NCBI RefSeq assembly: GCF_030433715.1
Contig: NZ_JAROCC010000006.1
Location: 146,521 to 210,520, forward strand
Reading direction: 5' to 3'
From: Sporosarcina highlanderae
Lineage (GTDB): Bacteria; Bacillota; Bacilli; Bacillales_A; Planococcaceae
Length of the DNA: 64,000 nt
Shown here: piece after piece, positions 24,391 to 34,817 of the stretch
Numbering within the stretch: position 1 is the stretch's first letter
Layout: every line of letters begins with the position of its first letter
The notes under the pieces: generated by a model
The model's input: only the letters and a program-made list of their open reading frames with translations
Databases searched by the model: none
What the model was told of the DNA's origin: nothing
Translations under genes and position numbers: made by a program

Positions 24391-24768
24391 CTCCTTCTTA
24401 CATTATATTTATGATTATTAGAACATTCTTAGTGAATGGTAAATTTCATTTTCGCTAAATCTGAGTAGATTGAGTATGTTGTTATCGCGCCCGTTGATTG
24501 AAAAATTACATAAACAACTGATCTAACATCCCCATTTGAGTATAAGTATATTCCTCACAGTATTCCATTAATATCCAAAACTCCGTAACCACAAAATGGT
24601 TAATTACGCAATTCGCTTCAGTAAGGATTCAATTATCCTTATAAATCATCTTCTCTTACCATCATTCCGTCGAGATTGTAGCACTACTTTGTACGATAAT
24701 CTGGCCTTGATTGCAGAACGGACGCAGATTGCTTTATCGTAAACGCGCCCATATTGTTGAAGAAAGAT
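24391..24768. other. 378-bp intergenic stretch without recognised gene
   Basis: AT-rich, with stop codons in all frames. Two degenerate motifs starting CGCGCCC and running into TTGATTGA or TTGTTGAAG occur at 24486 and 24744; a similar one is at 23829. No promoter, RNA or terminator could be supported. Confidence 0.5.
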
Positions 24769-25251
24769 TTATTTACTTTCATCTTCAACCTTTTCAGTTA
24801 ATTGATCTTTATCGTACTTCCCCTCAATGCCAGGTATACTAACTTGATACATTTTGTCGTTTTCAGGAATCAATGAATTACCGTCAGTTAAGTAATAATA
24901 ATCTCCTTTTTTATTTAAAAACAAAAGATATGATTTACCTGGTTCAACGACACTATCGATGGTGTGGTCAAGTATTATTGATTCTGGAGCAGAGCCATAT
25001 AAAAGATCGGTTACTTTTAGAGTTGATAAAGTCGCTGACGGGCCCTTACCCTGTTTTTTTTCGGTTTTATCTCTCTCTACAAAAGCGACTACATCACTTT
25101 TCTCGATAAGTGTTTCAATGTCATAAACTGGCCAGTCCGCCTGTGCCTGGCTATTGCTTGTATTTTTAGGGATTGAGTTACTTGAATTGTTACACCCAAT
25201 CAATAAAACGCTAACCGATAAAGCGATTAAAAACACATAAATTTTTTTCAT
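24769..25251 (-). CDS. lipoprotein of unknown function
   Basis: A 160-residue exported lipoprotein. Residues 1-19 are a lipoprotein signal (KKIYVFLIALSVSVLLIGC) with lipobox LIGC, then an Asn/Ser-rich linker. The mature domain contains DVVAFVERDKTEKK and SYLLFLNKKGDYYYLTDG, an OB-like beta pattern also seen in small uncharacterised Bacillus lipoproteins. Start ATG follows AAGGAGGTTATTACG, a strong ribosome site. It lies alone between repeat elements. No function is assigned. Confidence 0.8.
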   Translation of the reverse strand: MKKIYVFLIALSVSVLLIGCNNSSNSIPKNTSNSQAQADWPVYDIETLIEKSDVVAFVERDKTEKKQGKGPSATLSTLKVTDLLYGSAPESIILDHTIDSVVEPGKSYLLFLNKKGDYYYLTDGNSLIPENDKMYQVSIPGIEGKYDKDQLTEKVEDESK

Positions 25252-25360
25252 CGTAATAACCTCCTTTACACTGTTAGACGGTTAAAATTACTGCAAGTTA
25301 CAGACAGAATTATTACGTAAAATGACCCGTTTGTTGAATGTACTTTATGTAATATACGTT

Positions 25361-25497
25361 CCGTTGCTTGGAGTGCAGGCGCCGACTCCGGGAGGATCAG
25401 CGTGAGCCTTGAGACCCCGCAGGGCGCACGCCTTTCGCGACCGAGGAGGCTCAAGCCACGCCCTCCGGAAAGCGTGCGCCGGAATGGAAAGCAACAG
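25361..25497. repeat. intergenic repeat, family B (137 bp)
   Basis: Ends CCGTTGCTTGGAGTG and AATGGAAAGCAACAG form inverted termini. The GC-rich core includes GAGACCCCGCAGGGCGCACG and CGAGGAGGCTCAAGCC. Its reverse complement matches 63001-63137 along the same 137-bp length. No coding content. Confidence 0.85.
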
Positions 25498-25582
25498 TTT
25501 GTATATATTTACTTAATTAAAGTATTTAGGAAATGAACCGTGATTTTTAGAGGTTTTGATATTATTCTGAGAGAAGATTTTA

Positions 25583-25657
25583 GTGGATTGGAGTGGAAGG
25601 CAGCGACTCTAAGGGGACAGTGCGAGCTGAAAGCGTCTGCCCGGAACGGAAATCCAC
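25583..25657. repeat. short intergenic repeat related to family B (75 bp)
   Basis: Inverted ends GTGGATTGGAGTGG and CGGAAATCCAC bracket GACTCTAAGGGGACAG and AAAGCGTCTGCCCG. It is an internally shortened member of the same palindromic family. Confidence 0.7.
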
Positions 25658-25669
25658 GGCTTCCAAGAT

Positions 25670-25712
25670 AAAAAAGCGAAAATGGAAATCGACAAGTCGT
25701 TTCCATTCTCGC
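25670..25712 (-). terminator. terminator after brxB
   Basis: Stem GCGAAAATGGAAATCGAC with GTCGTTTCCATTCTCGC (25676-25693 with 25696-25712, two mismatches). On the minus strand TTTTTTA follows. It lies 57 nt beyond the brxB stop. Confidence 0.8.
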
Positions 25713-25769
25713 GATAATCTGCCTTAGAGGACTTTATAAGTGCCCTCACCAGCATCGACTGTTTTTTTA

Positions 25770-26204
25770 TTAGACCTCTTCGCAGTATTCTTCGAAGTAA
25801 CCTTGTAGGTTTGTAACAACCGACATAGGATCATGACCTTCGATTTCATAACGGCCCACTTCCGCTACAAGTTTGCCATCTTTTAATAATGCAAATGATG
25901 GTGATGAAGGAAGGTGGTCTTCGCCGAAAATCATACGTGCATATGCGGTTGCTTCTTTATCTTGTCCTGCAAAAACAGTGACTAAGTGGTCAGGGCGTTT
26001 ATCGTAATGAACGGCGTGGGCTGCTGCTGGACGTGCGATACCTCCAGCACAACCGCATACGGAGTTTACCATTACTAAGGTTGTTCCAGGGCGTTTAAAT
26101 GCCGCGTCTACTTCTTCAGGTGTTGTTAGTTGTTCATATCCGCTTGTTTCCATTTCTGTGCGTGCAGTTTTTGTTATTTCATCCATATAAAAATTGAAGT
26201 CCAT
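25770..26204 (-). CDS. brxB: bacilliredoxin BrxA/BrxB family
   Basis: Bacilliredoxins remove bacillithiol from S-bacillithiolated proteins. The 144-residue thioredoxin-like protein has the family CGC active site in [16 protein letters not shown] (Cys at 50 and 52). The C-terminus is FEEYCEEV, with an additional Cys. ATG at 26204 is preceded by GAAAGGGGACG; longer in-frame starts have no ribosome site. Position beside the bkd region matches B. subtilis yqiW (BrxB). A 158-nt gap with a partial repeat separates it from meaB, so it probably has its own promoter. Confidence 0.92.
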   Translation of the reverse strand: MDFNFYMDEITKTARTEMETSGYEQLTTPEEVDAAFKRPGTTLVMVNSVCGCAGGIARPAAAHAVHYDKRPDHLVTVFAGQDKEATAYARMIFGEDHLPSSPSFALLKDGKLVAEVGRYEIEGHDPMSVVTNLQGYFEEYCEEV

Positions 26205-26306
26205 AGTCAATTTGAGTCGTCCCCTTTCTGTGTATGGTTTTATCATAGCAGTAGTAACATTTAGTTGCAAAAAAGATATATTGTAAATGAATAATTTCAG
26301 AAAAAC

Positions 26307-26347
26307 GGATTTCCGCTTCGGGCGGACGCTTTCCGCCGGCATGGCTT
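26307..26347. repeat. fragment of palindromic intergenic repeat
   Basis: GGATTTCCGCTTCGGGCGG, then ACGCTTTCCGCCGGCATGG: one half of the family seen at 25361, 25583 and 63001. The other half is missing. Confidence 0.6.
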
Positions 26348-26362
26348 CAATCCTAATAGCCT

Positions 26363-27451
26363 CTAATGACTATTAAAAATCTTATCAACTGCATTTGCCA
26401 CTGTAATTCCACCAGATAATAGCTGCTTCTCCAATTCATTTACAAGTTCTTTTTTTCCATCTGCAGAGTAGAAATTATCTACCAATCTGTCCCGTACCAT
26501 GGAGTGGAACCAGTCTTTTGTTTGGGATTGTCTACGTTCATTCCAGATGCCGCTTGCTTGCATTTGAGTTTGAAAGTCAGTGATGGTTTCCCATACATTG
26601 TCGAGTCCTGTATTTTGTAAGGACGAGACTGGCATGGCAGTGGTTGTCCAGCCCGGTGTTGCGGGTTGGAGGAAATGGAGCAATTGACTGTATTCCCTGA
26701 CTGTCTTTTTGGCAAGTCTCAAATTATCGCCATCCGCCTTATGGACGATGATGGCGTCTGCAAGTTCCATTATTCCTTTTTTCATTCCTTGTAATTCATC
26801 ACCTGCTCCGGTGAGGACGAGTAGCATGAAAAAGTCGACCATTCCTCTGACGACGGTTTCACTTTGGCCAACTCCGACTGTTTCGATGAGGATGATGTCG
26901 TATCCAGAAGCCTCGCATAAGAGCATAGTTTCACGTGTTTTTTTGTGGACACCGCCAAGTGTTCCGGATGAAGGCGATGGTCGGATGAAGGCATTTTTAT
27001 GCCTTGCGAGGGCCTCCATCCTTGTTTTATCACCTAATATGCTTCCGCCAGTCACTGTTGAACTTGGGTCAATTGCTAAGACAGCAACCTTATGACCTAA
27101 CTCTGCAAGTTGAAGCCCAAATGCTTCGATGAATGTGCTTTTGCCCGCTCCCGGTACTCCTGTTATACCAATTCTGATACTGTTTCCTGTTTTCGGAAGC
27201 AGTCTTTTCAATAAATCTTGCCCTGCTATCCTATCGTTTTCATTCATGCTTTCCAATAATGTGATTGCCTTGGACAAATGAAGTCGTGAACCATTGCTGA
27301 TTTCTTCATAAAGATCATCTACTTCAATAGTTCTCTCTTTTTTTACAAATCGTTTGCGAATTGGGGCAACCATGCCGTCGTGTGATGACTCAATGCCGTT
27401 CATTACATGCAGTGCGCTGTCGTCTTCCTGTAAACGATTCTTTTTATTCAC
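26363..27451 (-). CDS. meaB: methylmalonyl-CoA mutase-associated GTPase (G3E family)
   Basis: MeaB protects methylmalonyl-CoA mutase from inactivation and gates cobalamin loading. The 362-residue product has the Walker A motif [18 protein letters not shown] (about residues 94-111), the switch region [14 protein letters not shown] and the base-recognition IVHKADG. Start is GTG at 27451 and overlaps the mutB stop as GTGA, so translation is coupled. It is last in mutA-mutB-meaB. Confidence 0.95.
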   Translation of the reverse strand: MNKKNRLQEDDSALHVMNGIESSHDGMVAPIRKRFVKKERTIEVDDLYEEISNGSRLHLSKAITLLESMNENDRIAGQDLLKRLLPKTGNSIRIGITGVPGAGKSTFIEAFGLQLAELGHKVAVLAIDPSSTVTGGSILGDKTRMEALARHKNAFIRPSPSSGTLGGVHKKTRETMLLCEASGYDIILIETVGVGQSETVVRGMVDFFMLLVLTGAGDELQGMKKGIMELADAIIVHKADGDNLRLAKKTVREYSQLLHFLQPATPGWTTTAMPVSSLQNTGLDNVWETITDFQTQMQASGIWNERRQSQTKDWFHSMVRDRLVDNFYSADGKKELVNELEKQLLSGGITVANAVDKIFNSH

Positions 27452-29601
27452 TCCGTCACTTCCTCATATCCGAGGGCTTTGTAAATATCTTCAATCACTT
27501 TCTGGGCAGCAACCGGAATGACGGTTCCTGGTCCAAAAATCGCCGTTGCACCATTCTTTCGAAGGAAATCATAATCCTGCGCAGGAATGACCCCGCCGAC
27601 AACGACAAGGATATCGTCCCGTCCGATATTCTTGAGTTCATTCCGCAATGCGGGCACAAGAGTTTTATGTCCTGCAGCAAGGGAACTTACTCCTATTACG
27701 TGTACATCATTTTCTGCTGCCTGTAACGCTGTTTCTTCCGGAGTTTGGAATAAAGGTCCGATATCGACATCGAATCCTAAGTCAGCGAATGATGACGCGA
27801 TCACTTTCGCACCACGGTCATGCCCGTCCTGACCCATTTTCGCAATTAAAATCCGTGGGCGACGACCTTCATTTTCCAAAAACTCTTCGGACATTCTTTT
27901 CACTTCTTCGATTTCTTCAGCATTCGAGAAATTCGAACTGTATACGCCACTCACTGAACGGATCACCGCCTTATGTCTGCCGGATACTTTCTCTATAGCA
28001 TCCGATATCTCACCAATGGTTGCCCTTGCCCGTGCTGCATCCACCGACAACTCAAGTAAATTACTTTCTCCGCTACGTGCTGCATCAGTAAGTGCTTCGA
28101 GCGCTTTTTTGACTGCATTTTCATCACGATTTCTTTTCATTTCATTAATTCGATCGATCTGCTTTTGACGCACAATCGTATTATCAATATCCAAAATATC
28201 AATTGGCTCTTCTTTTTCAAGTCGATATTTGTTTACACCAACTATCGTTTCAGCACGTGAATCGATTTTCGCTTGACGTTTTGCAGCCGCTTCCTCGATT
28301 TTCATTTTCGGCAAGCCTGTTTCGATCGCCTTCGCCATTCCACCCAATTCTTCGATTTCTTCGATTAAAACCCAAGCCTTTTCCATTAATTCATCGGTCA
28401 ACTTTTCGACATAATAAGAGCCGCCCCAAGGATCGATCGTCTTTGTCATATACGTCTCTTCCTGAAGGAATAATTGCGTGTTGCGTGCTATTCTTGCTGA
28501 GAAATCAGTAGGCAGTGCAATTGCTTCGTCAAGCGCATTTGTGTGCAATGATTGCGTATGACCCATTGCTGCAGCATTCGCTTCAATCAACGTTCGTGTT
28601 ACGTTGTTAAATGGATCTTGCTCTGTTAAACTCCATCCAGATGTTTGCGAATGCGTTCGTAATGCAAGAGATTTCGGATTAGATGGATTAAATGATTGCA
28701 TCATTTGTGCCCATATCTTCCGAGCCGCACGCATCTTGGCGATTTCCATAAAGTAATTCATGCCGATTGCCCAAAAGAACGATAAACGAGGTGCAAATGA
28801 ATCGATGTCAATGCCCGCCTTTAATCCGGTCCGGACATATTCCAGCCCATCAGCCAATGTATAGGCAAGCTCAATATCAGCGGTAGCACCGGCTTCCTGC
28901 ATATGATAGCCCGAGATTGAAATGGAATTGAATTTCGGCATATTTTTAGACGTATATTCGAAAATATCCGCAATGATCCGCATCGACATTTCAGGCGGAA
29001 AGATATACGTGTTACGAACCATATATTCTTTCAAAATATCATTCTGAATTGTCCCGGCAAGTTTTGAAGGCGTTACTCCTTGTTCTTCCGCTGCAACAAT
29101 ATAAAATGCCATGACAGGGAGAACTGCACCATTCATCGTCATTGATACCGACATTTGATCAAGCGGAATGCCGTCAAAAAGTATTTTCATGTCCTCTACT
29201 GAATCGATTGCAACTCCAGCCTTCCCTACATCCCCAGTTACCCGCGGATGATCGGAGTCATAGCCACGGTGTGTCGCAAGGTCAAATGCCACAGACAATC
29301 CTTTTTGCCCCATTGCCAAGTTCCGTCGATAGAAGGCATTACTCTCTTCCGCTGTTGAAAATCCTGCGTATTGTCTAACAGTCCATGGACGTGCAACATA
29401 CATTGTTGGATAGGGCCCACGTGTATTCGGTGCAATACCTGGAAAATCCTCTAAATGAGTAATCCCCTCTATATCCTCATTTGAATAACTTTTTTTAATT
29501 TCAATTCCTTCATTGGTCAGGAATGGTTTTTCATTAATGACCGAACGGTTTAGGATTTTCAGCTCACTGATATCCACTTTATTGAAATCTGGCTTTATCA
29601 T
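27448..29601 (-). CDS. mutB: methylmalonyl-CoA mutase large subunit
   Basis: The catalytic, adenosylcobalamin-dependent subunit (717 residues) that isomerises (R)-methylmalonyl-CoA to succinyl-CoA. The substrate TIM barrel is N-terminal ([20 protein letters not shown]; later [19 protein letters not shown]). The C-terminal cobalamin domain has the axial-ligand motif [18 protein letters not shown] (His near residue 593), and a C-terminal [14 protein letters not shown] at 29601 overlaps the mutA stop (ATGA), with AAGGGGGACC as ribosome site. Confidence 0.96.
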   Translation of the reverse strand: MIKPDFNKVDISELKILNRSVINEKPFLTNEGIEIKKSYSNEDIEGITHLEDFPGIAPNTRGPYPTMYVARPWTVRQYAGFSTAEESNAFYRRNLAMGQKGLSVAFDLATHRGYDSDHPRVTGDVGKAGVAIDSVEDMKILFDGIPLDQMSVSMTMNGAVLPVMAFYIVAAEEQGVTPSKLAGTIQNDILKEYMVRNTYIFPPEMSMRIIADIFEYTSKNMPKFNSISISGYHMQEAGATADIELAYTLADGLEYVRTGLKAGIDIDSFAPRLSFFWAIGMNYFMEIAKMRAARKIWAQMMQSFNPSNPKSLALRTHSQTSGWSLTEQDPFNNVTRTLIEANAAAMGHTQSLHTNALDEAIALPTDFSARIARNTQLFLQEETYMTKTIDPWGGSYYVEKLTDELMEKAWVLIEEIEELGGMAKAIETGLPKMKIEEAAAKRQAKIDSRAETIVGVNKYRLEKEEPIDILDIDNTIVRQKQIDRINEMKRNRDENAVKKALEALTDAARSGESNLLELSVDAARARATIGEISDAIEKVSGRHKAVIRSVSGVYSSNFSNAEEIEEVKRMSEEFLENEGRRPRILIAKMGQDGHDRGAKVIASSFADLGFDVDIGPLFQTPEETALQAAENDVHVIGVSSLAAGHKTLVPALRNELKNIGRDDILVVVGGVIPAQDYDFLRKNGATAIFGPGTVIPVAAQKVIEDIYKALGYEEVTE

Positions 29602-31271
29602 TTGGTAGGTCCCCCTTTCCACGAATCAAAAATGGTATGGAGTTTCTCTATTTTATTTTGGCCATTGAAAATTGTGCCGTTCAACCCTTTTTCACTCCAT
29701 TTTCGTTCTGAATCCTTATCGACCTTACCTGCAACATCCAACAGTAACCCTTCAGGTAATTTTTCAAGTACCGATTCAACAATATCGGACAGTTTTTCAT
29801 CAGTGGTACAAATAATTGCGTAATCGGGATTCTCTGTATTCAACCATTCAATGGCCTGTTCGGCTGTTTGGAATGAAGGACTCCATTCACTTGTTATACC
29901 GCCTGATGCCAAGAAGCCTGTAACAAAATCTGCACGTGGTTTGAAGTCTTTTATCTCACCGAAAGTTAGTAACACTGTTTTAGGCTGGTTGTCACTCGCT
30001 AATTTCCGAAACTCCTCGAATGGTTTAGCAAGCCTATTCAGTTGCTTATACTCGTCCCGATCTGCAAAATTTGTAGAAGCTACTTCGGCATATACATTTG
30101 TACCGATGAGTGATTTCTTGCCTGTATTGACTTCTATTTGACGTTTTGACAAAAGTACCTTCAATTCATGACCTTGAAGAAAGACGTCAAGTCCATCCTT
30201 GCTCTCAATTCCCAAAAATAACTCCCACGCCTTTTCGACAAGCTCATCCGTTAGTTTTTCGATGTAATACGAACCACCAGCGGGATCCAACACTTTATCC
30301 ACATGTGCTTCTTCCTTTAGGACTAACTGAATATTTTTAGCGTATCGTATAGAACTTGCATTTGACCCAGTCAAACTATCATGTGGATGGACGGTAATAA
30401 TGTCCGCTCCTCCTAAGATTGCCGCAAAGGTTTCATTTCCTGCCCGCAGTAAATTCACGTAAGGGTCCAGTTTTGAATAAGACCGTAATGAAGTTATGGC
30501 CATTACTGGAATAGGGGGTGCATCGTTAACCTCAAATGCTTTTGAGAAAGCTTTCCACAGAATTCGGAAGGCGCGAAGCTTAGCAATTTCCATAAAGAAA
30601 TGTGTGTCAATTGCAAATCGGACGAAGAAATTGTTTGCAAATGATTCGAACGACTTCTCTCCCGCAGCAATTCGGGAAGCAACTGACAGGGCAATTGCCA
30701 ATTCCGATACTGCATCAGCGCCATCATGGTGCACTTTCCAAAGATCTGCACCGTTCGTCCGGAGATTTTTGTAGCCAACCGGGATTATCCAATCTTTAGC
30801 TTGTACGATTCCAGATATCGACTCCCTTAATTCATGGTGTACGAAATCAAAAGCTCTTAAAATAGGATCATCATTTTTCAAATTCATAAAAAACACTGGA
30901 TACTTTGACACCAACTTTGTTAATTCCAATAGTTGATTATCTTCCCAGTCAAATGGATTTGTACCATCGTAAACGATTGATTCATTGCCTCTTTCGAGTG
31001 AATCTATCAGTTGCTTAAGAAAAGAGGAAGCGCTTTCGGCGATTGTTTGTTGTGCAATCGTCCAACCCGGATTTTCTTTCATGGACTGAATAATTGACGT
31101 ATTGTTTGAGCTTGTTTTTTCATAATAGAGGGGGTGAAGCGTTATTCCCTCCCAAGTTTCCGTTAGTAAGCTATCATAAGGTTTTCCTTTGAGTGACTGT
31201 TCAGCAAGTGCTTTCCACTGCTTGTAGTCTGCTTGTTTAAATATCGTTTTTTTCATATTCTCAACTGTCAA
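29598..31271 (-). CDS. mutA: methylmalonyl-CoA mutase small subunit
   Basis: A 557-residue non-catalytic partner of MutB. It keeps the mutase barrel fold ([39 protein letters not shown]) but lacks the DGHDRG cobalamin motif, as expected for the small subunit. The start is TTG at 31271 because AAGGAG lies 8 nt upstream; the ATG five codons later has no ribosome site. It is first in the mutA-mutB-meaB operon. A CodY-like box lies about 110 nt upstream. Confidence 0.93.
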   Translation of the reverse strand: MTVENMKKTIFKQADYKQWKALAEQSLKGKPYDSLLTETWEGITLHPLYYEKTSSNNTSIIQSMKENPGWTIAQQTIAESASSFLKQLIDSLERGNESIVYDGTNPFDWEDNQLLELTKLVSKYPVFFMNLKNDDPILRAFDFVHHELRESISGIVQAKDWIIPVGYKNLRTNGADLWKVHHDGADAVSELAIALSVASRIAAGEKSFESFANNFFVRFAIDTHFFMEIAKLRAFRILWKAFSKAFEVNDAPPIPVMAITSLRSYSKLDPYVNLLRAGNETFAAILGGADIITVHPHDSLTGSNASSIRYAKNIQLVLKEEAHVDKVLDPAGGSYYIEKLTDELVEKAWELFLGIESKDGLDVFLQGHELKVLLSKRQIEVNTGKKSLIGTNVYAEVASTNFADRDEYKQLNRLAKPFEEFRKLASDNQPKTVLLTFGEIKDFKPRADFVTGFLASGGITSEWSPSFQTAEQAIEWLNTENPDYAIICTTDEKLSDIVESVLEKLPEGLLLDVAGKVDKDSERKWSEKGLNGTIFNGQNKIEKLHTIFDSWKGGPTK

Positions 31272-31381
31272 TGGAATTGCTCCTTTCGTTATTCATGAGG
31301 AGTCTAAAATTATTGAAGCCCAAATTATTGAAGCCTATTAATAGTGTACCTGACATGCAATTTCTTTGAAAGTCAGAATAG

Positions 31382-31396
31382 AATTTTCTGAGAAAA
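31382..31396. promoter_or_regulatory. possible CodY box upstream of mutA
   Basis: AATTTTCTGAGAAAA matches the CodY consensus AATTTTCWGAAAATT at 12 of 15 positions. It lies upstream of mutA. CodY represses amino-acid catabolism in Bacillales when branched-chain amino acids and GTP are plentiful, so the context is sensible. The match is imperfect. Confidence 0.4.
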
Positions 31397-31406
31397 AGCA
31401 CAATAA

Positions 31407-31436
31407 AAAGCTGCCTCCCTTAGTGAGAGACAGCTA
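31407..31436 (-). terminator. terminator after bkdB
   Basis: Hairpin pairing AGCTGCCTCCC with GAGAGACAGCT (one or two mismatches). On the minus strand TTTTTATTG follows, about 10 nt past the bkdB stop. Confidence 0.75.
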
Positions 31437-31444
31437 AATTTTCA

Positions 31445-32767
31445 TCAATAGACAGAGGTATTATCTGCTGTTATGTTTTCAAGAATTTCTTTAACGCGTG
31501 CAAGGAAACGTCCGGCTACAAGTCCGTCTAATACACGGTGATCAAGTGATAAGCAAAGGTTTACCATATCTCTCACTGCAATCATGCCGCCGTTCATGAC
31601 GACAGGGCGTTTCACGATGGATTCGACCTGTAGGATTGCCGCCTGCGGGTAATTGATGATTCCCATCGATTGGATAGATCCAAAAGAACCTGTGTTATTG
31701 ACAGTGAATGTTCCGCCTTGCATTTCATCGGATTTCAGTTTTCCTGAACGGACTTTAGAAGCTAATTCATTGATTTCTCTTCCGATTCCTTTGATCGTTT
31801 TTTCATCCGCATGTTTGATGACAGGTACATATAGAGCATCTTCCGTTGCAACTGCGATGGAAATATTGATGTCTTTCTTTTGGATAATTTTATCCCCGGC
31901 CCACATGGAATTCATCATCGGGAATTCTTTCAATGCTTGTGATACGGCCTTCACGAAGAAAGCGAAGTATGTCAGATTGAAGCCTTCCTTTTGTTTGAAA
32001 TCATTTTTCAATGAATCCCGGTATTGGACAAGATTCGTCACATCGACTTCAATCATTGTCCACGCATGAGGTGCTTCATGCTTAGAACGTAGCATGTTAG
32101 TCGCAATCGCCCGGCGCACTCCAGTGATTGGAATTTCGATATCTCCGGCAGCAGTAGGAATTGCCTCGGGTGCAGACGGTTTAGTAACTGGACGTGCTTC
32201 TTGGACTGGCGCAGCCTGAACAACATCCGCAACTTTTTCAACTTCTACGGGAGCCGCAGTCGGAATTTCACCACTATCAATGATTGTTTGAAGGTCTTTA
32301 CGTGTAATGCGTCCTTCTTTTCCAGATCCTTGAACGAGCGATAGATCGATATTGTTTTCTTGCGCCATTCTCATAACGGCTGGCGAGAAGCGGGCTGCCC
32401 CCGCCCCACGTTTAAGTGGTGAAGCCGGTTTTTGTGAACCAGCGGCTGGCATTTCGTTTGCAGGTTCTTCTTTTGCCGGAACCGCCGCAGGTTGGCTTAC
32501 CTGTTCAGTGTCACCTTCCGCTCCACCTTCTGTTTCAATTGTACAAACTACGACACCCACGTCTACAGTTTCGCCCTCTTGCACGAAAATTTCTTTTATT
32601 GTACCAGCGAAAGATGAAGGAATTTCAGCGGTAACTTTATCCGTATTCACTTCTGCCAAAGGATCGTATTTATTAACCGTGTCGCCAGGTTTCACAAGCC
32701 ACTTTTCAATCGTTCCTTCTGTAACGCTTTCGCCAAGTTTTGGCATTTCTATTTTTTCAATTGCCAC
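31445..32767 (-). CDS. bkdB: branched-chain 2-oxo acid dehydrogenase E2 (lipoamide acyltransferase)
   Basis: The core of the branched-chain keto-acid dehydrogenase complex, 440 residues. An N-terminal lipoyl domain carries the lipoylated Lys in EVNTDKVTAEIPS (near residue 44). A Pro/Ala-rich linker, an E1/E3-binding domain (RFSPAVMRMAQENNIDLS) and a catalytic domain ending in the LDHRVLDG active-site motif (His near 410) follow. It is the last gene of the bkd operon, 20 nt after bkdAB, and ends at a terminator. Confidence 0.95.
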   Translation of the reverse strand: MAIEKIEMPKLGESVTEGTIEKWLVKPGDTVNKYDPLAEVNTDKVTAEIPSSFAGTIKEIFVQEGETVDVGVVVCTIETEGGAEGDTEQVSQPAAVPAKEEPANEMPAAGSQKPASPLKRGAGAARFSPAVMRMAQENNIDLSLVQGSGKEGRITRKDLQTIIDSGEIPTAAPVEVEKVADVVQAAPVQEARPVTKPSAPEAIPTAAGDIEIPITGVRRAIATNMLRSKHEAPHAWTMIEVDVTNLVQYRDSLKNDFKQKEGFNLTYFAFFVKAVSQALKEFPMMNSMWAGDKIIQKKDINISIAVATEDALYVPVIKHADEKTIKGIGREINELASKVRSGKLKSDEMQGGTFTVNNTGSFGSIQSMGIINYPQAAILQVESIVKRPVVMNGGMIAVRDMVNLCLSLDHRVLDGLVAGRFLARVKEILENITADNTSVY

Positions 32768-32787
32768 TTCGAAATCCTCCTTTCCGA

Positions 32788-33771
32788 TTAAAATTCCGCC
32801 AATTCGCGTGCCGCTTTTTCAACCTTATCCGGGTTAACCATGAAGAACTTCTCCATTGTTGGAGCATATGGCATAGCCGGAATATCAGGTCCCGCAAGAC
32901 GTTTGATAGGTGCGTCAAGATCGAATAGGCAATTCTCCGCAATAATTGCAGATACCTCACTCATGATGCTTCCTTCCAAATTATCTTCGGTTACCAACAA
33001 AACCTTACCCGTTTTTGAAGCAGCTTCAATGATTGCTTCTTTATCAAGCGGATAAATTGTGCGTAAATCTAAGATATGTGCAGAAATTCCATCTTCAGCA
33101 AGCCTTTCAGCTGCCTGTAGTGCGAAATGGACACATAATCCGTAAGTGATGATTGTAATATCATCGCCTTCGCGCTTCACATCAGCTTTGCCGATTGGCA
33201 GAACATATTCCTCTTCAGGTACTTCACCTTTAATTAATCGGTATGCCCGTTTATGCTCAAAGAATAGAACTGGATCATCATCCCTGATAGCCGCCTTCAA
33301 TAAACCTTTTGCATCGTATGGAGTTGAAGGTATGACGATTTTCAATCCCGGTGTACTTGCAAACATAGACTCGACTGATTGGGAATGGTAGAGCGCACCA
33401 TGGATTCCACCACCAAATGGTGCACGGATAACAATCGGGCATGACCAATCATTGTTGGAACGGTAACGGATTTTCGCAGCTTCGGAAACAATCTGGTTGA
33501 CAGCTGGCATGATGAAATCAGCGAATTGCATTTCAGCAATCGGACGCATCCCGTACATTGCCGCCCCGATTCCGACACCCGCAATCGCAGACTCTGCAAG
33601 AGGTGTGTCGAGTGCACGATATTCACCGAATTGGTCATATAGACCCGAAGTCGCTTTAAATACGCCACCTTTTCTACCGACGTCCTCACCAAGAACGAAT
33701 ACATTCTCATCGCGTTCCATTTCTTCCTTCATCGCAAGTGTAATTGCGTCAATATATGATAGTACTGCCAT
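32788..33771 (-). CDS. bkdAB: branched-chain 2-oxo acid dehydrogenase E1 beta
   Basis: A 327-residue transketolase-like beta subunit that with BkdAA binds thiamine diphosphate and decarboxylates branched 2-oxo acids. The TPP-contacting region is NVFVLGEDVGRKGGVFKAT near the N-terminus, followed by DTPLAESAIAGVGIGAAMYG. Start ATG at 33771 overlaps the last base of the bkdAA stop codon. Confidence 0.95.
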   Translation of the reverse strand: MAVLSYIDAITLAMKEEMERDENVFVLGEDVGRKGGVFKATSGLYDQFGEYRALDTPLAESAIAGVGIGAAMYGMRPIAEMQFADFIMPAVNQIVSEAAKIRYRSNNDWSCPIVIRAPFGGGIHGALYHSQSVESMFASTPGLKIVIPSTPYDAKGLLKAAIRDDDPVLFFEHKRAYRLIKGEVPEEEYVLPIGKADVKREGDDITIITYGLCVHFALQAAERLAEDGISAHILDLRTIYPLDKEAIIEAASKTGKVLLVTEDNLEGSIMSEVSAIIAENCLFDLDAPIKRLAGPDIPAMPYAPTMEKFFMVNPDKVEKAARELAEF

Positions 33772-34778
33772 TACCTGTCTCCCCCTTCCTCTTTATAGAC
33801 GTGGCGAAGTGCATATTCCGGTTCAGCGTAAGGAGCCTTCTCCGCATAGTCAGTCGCTTCATTGACAATCGCTTTGATGCGCTCATCAATTTCATTTTCA
33901 AGCTTATCATCCAAGACGCCAGTCTCTTTCAAGTAAGCCGCGAATTTAGGGATTGGATCATGCTTCCGTTCTGCTTCAAGTTCTTCTGCATCTCGGTATA
34001 GACGGTGATCATCGTCCGAAGAGTGGGCAGTCAATCGGTAACATACAGCTTCGACAAGGCTTGGGCCTTCCCCGCTTCGTGCACGGTCCGCTGCTTCTTT
34101 GACCACACGGTATACTTCAAGTGGGTCTGTGCCATCGACAGTCACTCCAGGCATGCCATATCCAATTGCTCGGTCAGAGACATTTTCACAAGCAAGTTGT
34201 TTTTCAACTGGAACAGAAATTGCATATTTATTGTTTTCGACCATTACTACAGTCGGTAATTTATGAACTCCTGCAAAGTTCATCCCTTCGTGGAAATCCC
34301 CTTGGTTGGATGACCCTTCACCTAATGTGACGAAAGTGATGAAGTCCTCTTCTTTCATTTTAGCTGCAAGAGCGACGCCGACAGCGTGTGGAAGTTGTGT
34401 CGTAACAGGGGATGATCCTGTTAAGATACGGTTTTTCCGCTGACCGAAGTGACCAGGCATTTGACGGCCGCCAGAGTTTGGATCTTCTGCTTTTGCGAAA
34501 GCTGAGAGCATTAGTTCTTTTGGTGTCATTCCGAAATGGAGGACTACGCCCATGTCCCGGTAATATGGTGCAATCCAGTCTTTGTTTTTATCGAGTGCGT
34601 ATGCTGCCCCGGCTTGTGCGGCTTCTTGCCCTTGGCAGGAGATGACGAATGGAATTTTTCCAGCACGGTTTAATAGCCACATGCGTTCGTCTAAACGTCG
34701 AGCCATTACCATTGTTTCGTAGATTTCTAGAACATTTTCGTTCGTCAATCCTAATTCTTCATGACGCGATTTCGCCAT
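33771..34778 (-). CDS. bkdAA: branched-chain 2-oxo acid dehydrogenase E1 alpha
   Basis: A 335-residue alpha subunit. The TPP-binding signature runs from GEGSSNQGDFHEGMNFAGVH (about residues 153-172) to VENNKYAIS. The phosphorylation-loop region YRLTAHSSDDDHRLYRD is typical of the branched-chain type. It lies 39 nt after lpdV and overlaps bkdAB by one base. Confidence 0.95.
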   Translation of the reverse strand: MAKSRHEELGLTNENVLEIYETMVMARRLDERMWLLNRAGKIPFVISCQGQEAAQAGAAYALDKNKDWIAPYYRDMGVVLHFGMTPKELMLSAFAKAEDPNSGGRQMPGHFGQRKNRILTGSSPVTTQLPHAVGVALAAKMKEEDFITFVTLGEGSSNQGDFHEGMNFAGVHKLPTVVMVENNKYAISVPVEKQLACENVSDRAIGYGMPGVTVDGTDPLEVYRVVKEAADRARSGEGPSLVEAVCYRLTAHSSDDDHRLYRDAEELEAERKHDPIPKFAAYLKETGVLDDKLENEIDERIKAIVNEATDYAEKAPYAEPEYALRHVYKEEGGDR

Positions 34779-34817
34779 TTTATGAATCCCCCTTCGTTTC
34801 GATTGTTATATTTACTA

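Noticed and set aside
29598..31271. mutA as a broken mutase because the cobalamin motif is missing
   Set aside because: Loss of DGHDRG is normal for the small subunit of heterodimeric methylmalonyl-CoA mutases.
32352..32837. 161-codon plus-strand frame opposite bkdB
   Set aside because: Ser/Pro/Thr-rich shadow of the Ala/Pro linker of the E2 protein; no start signals.
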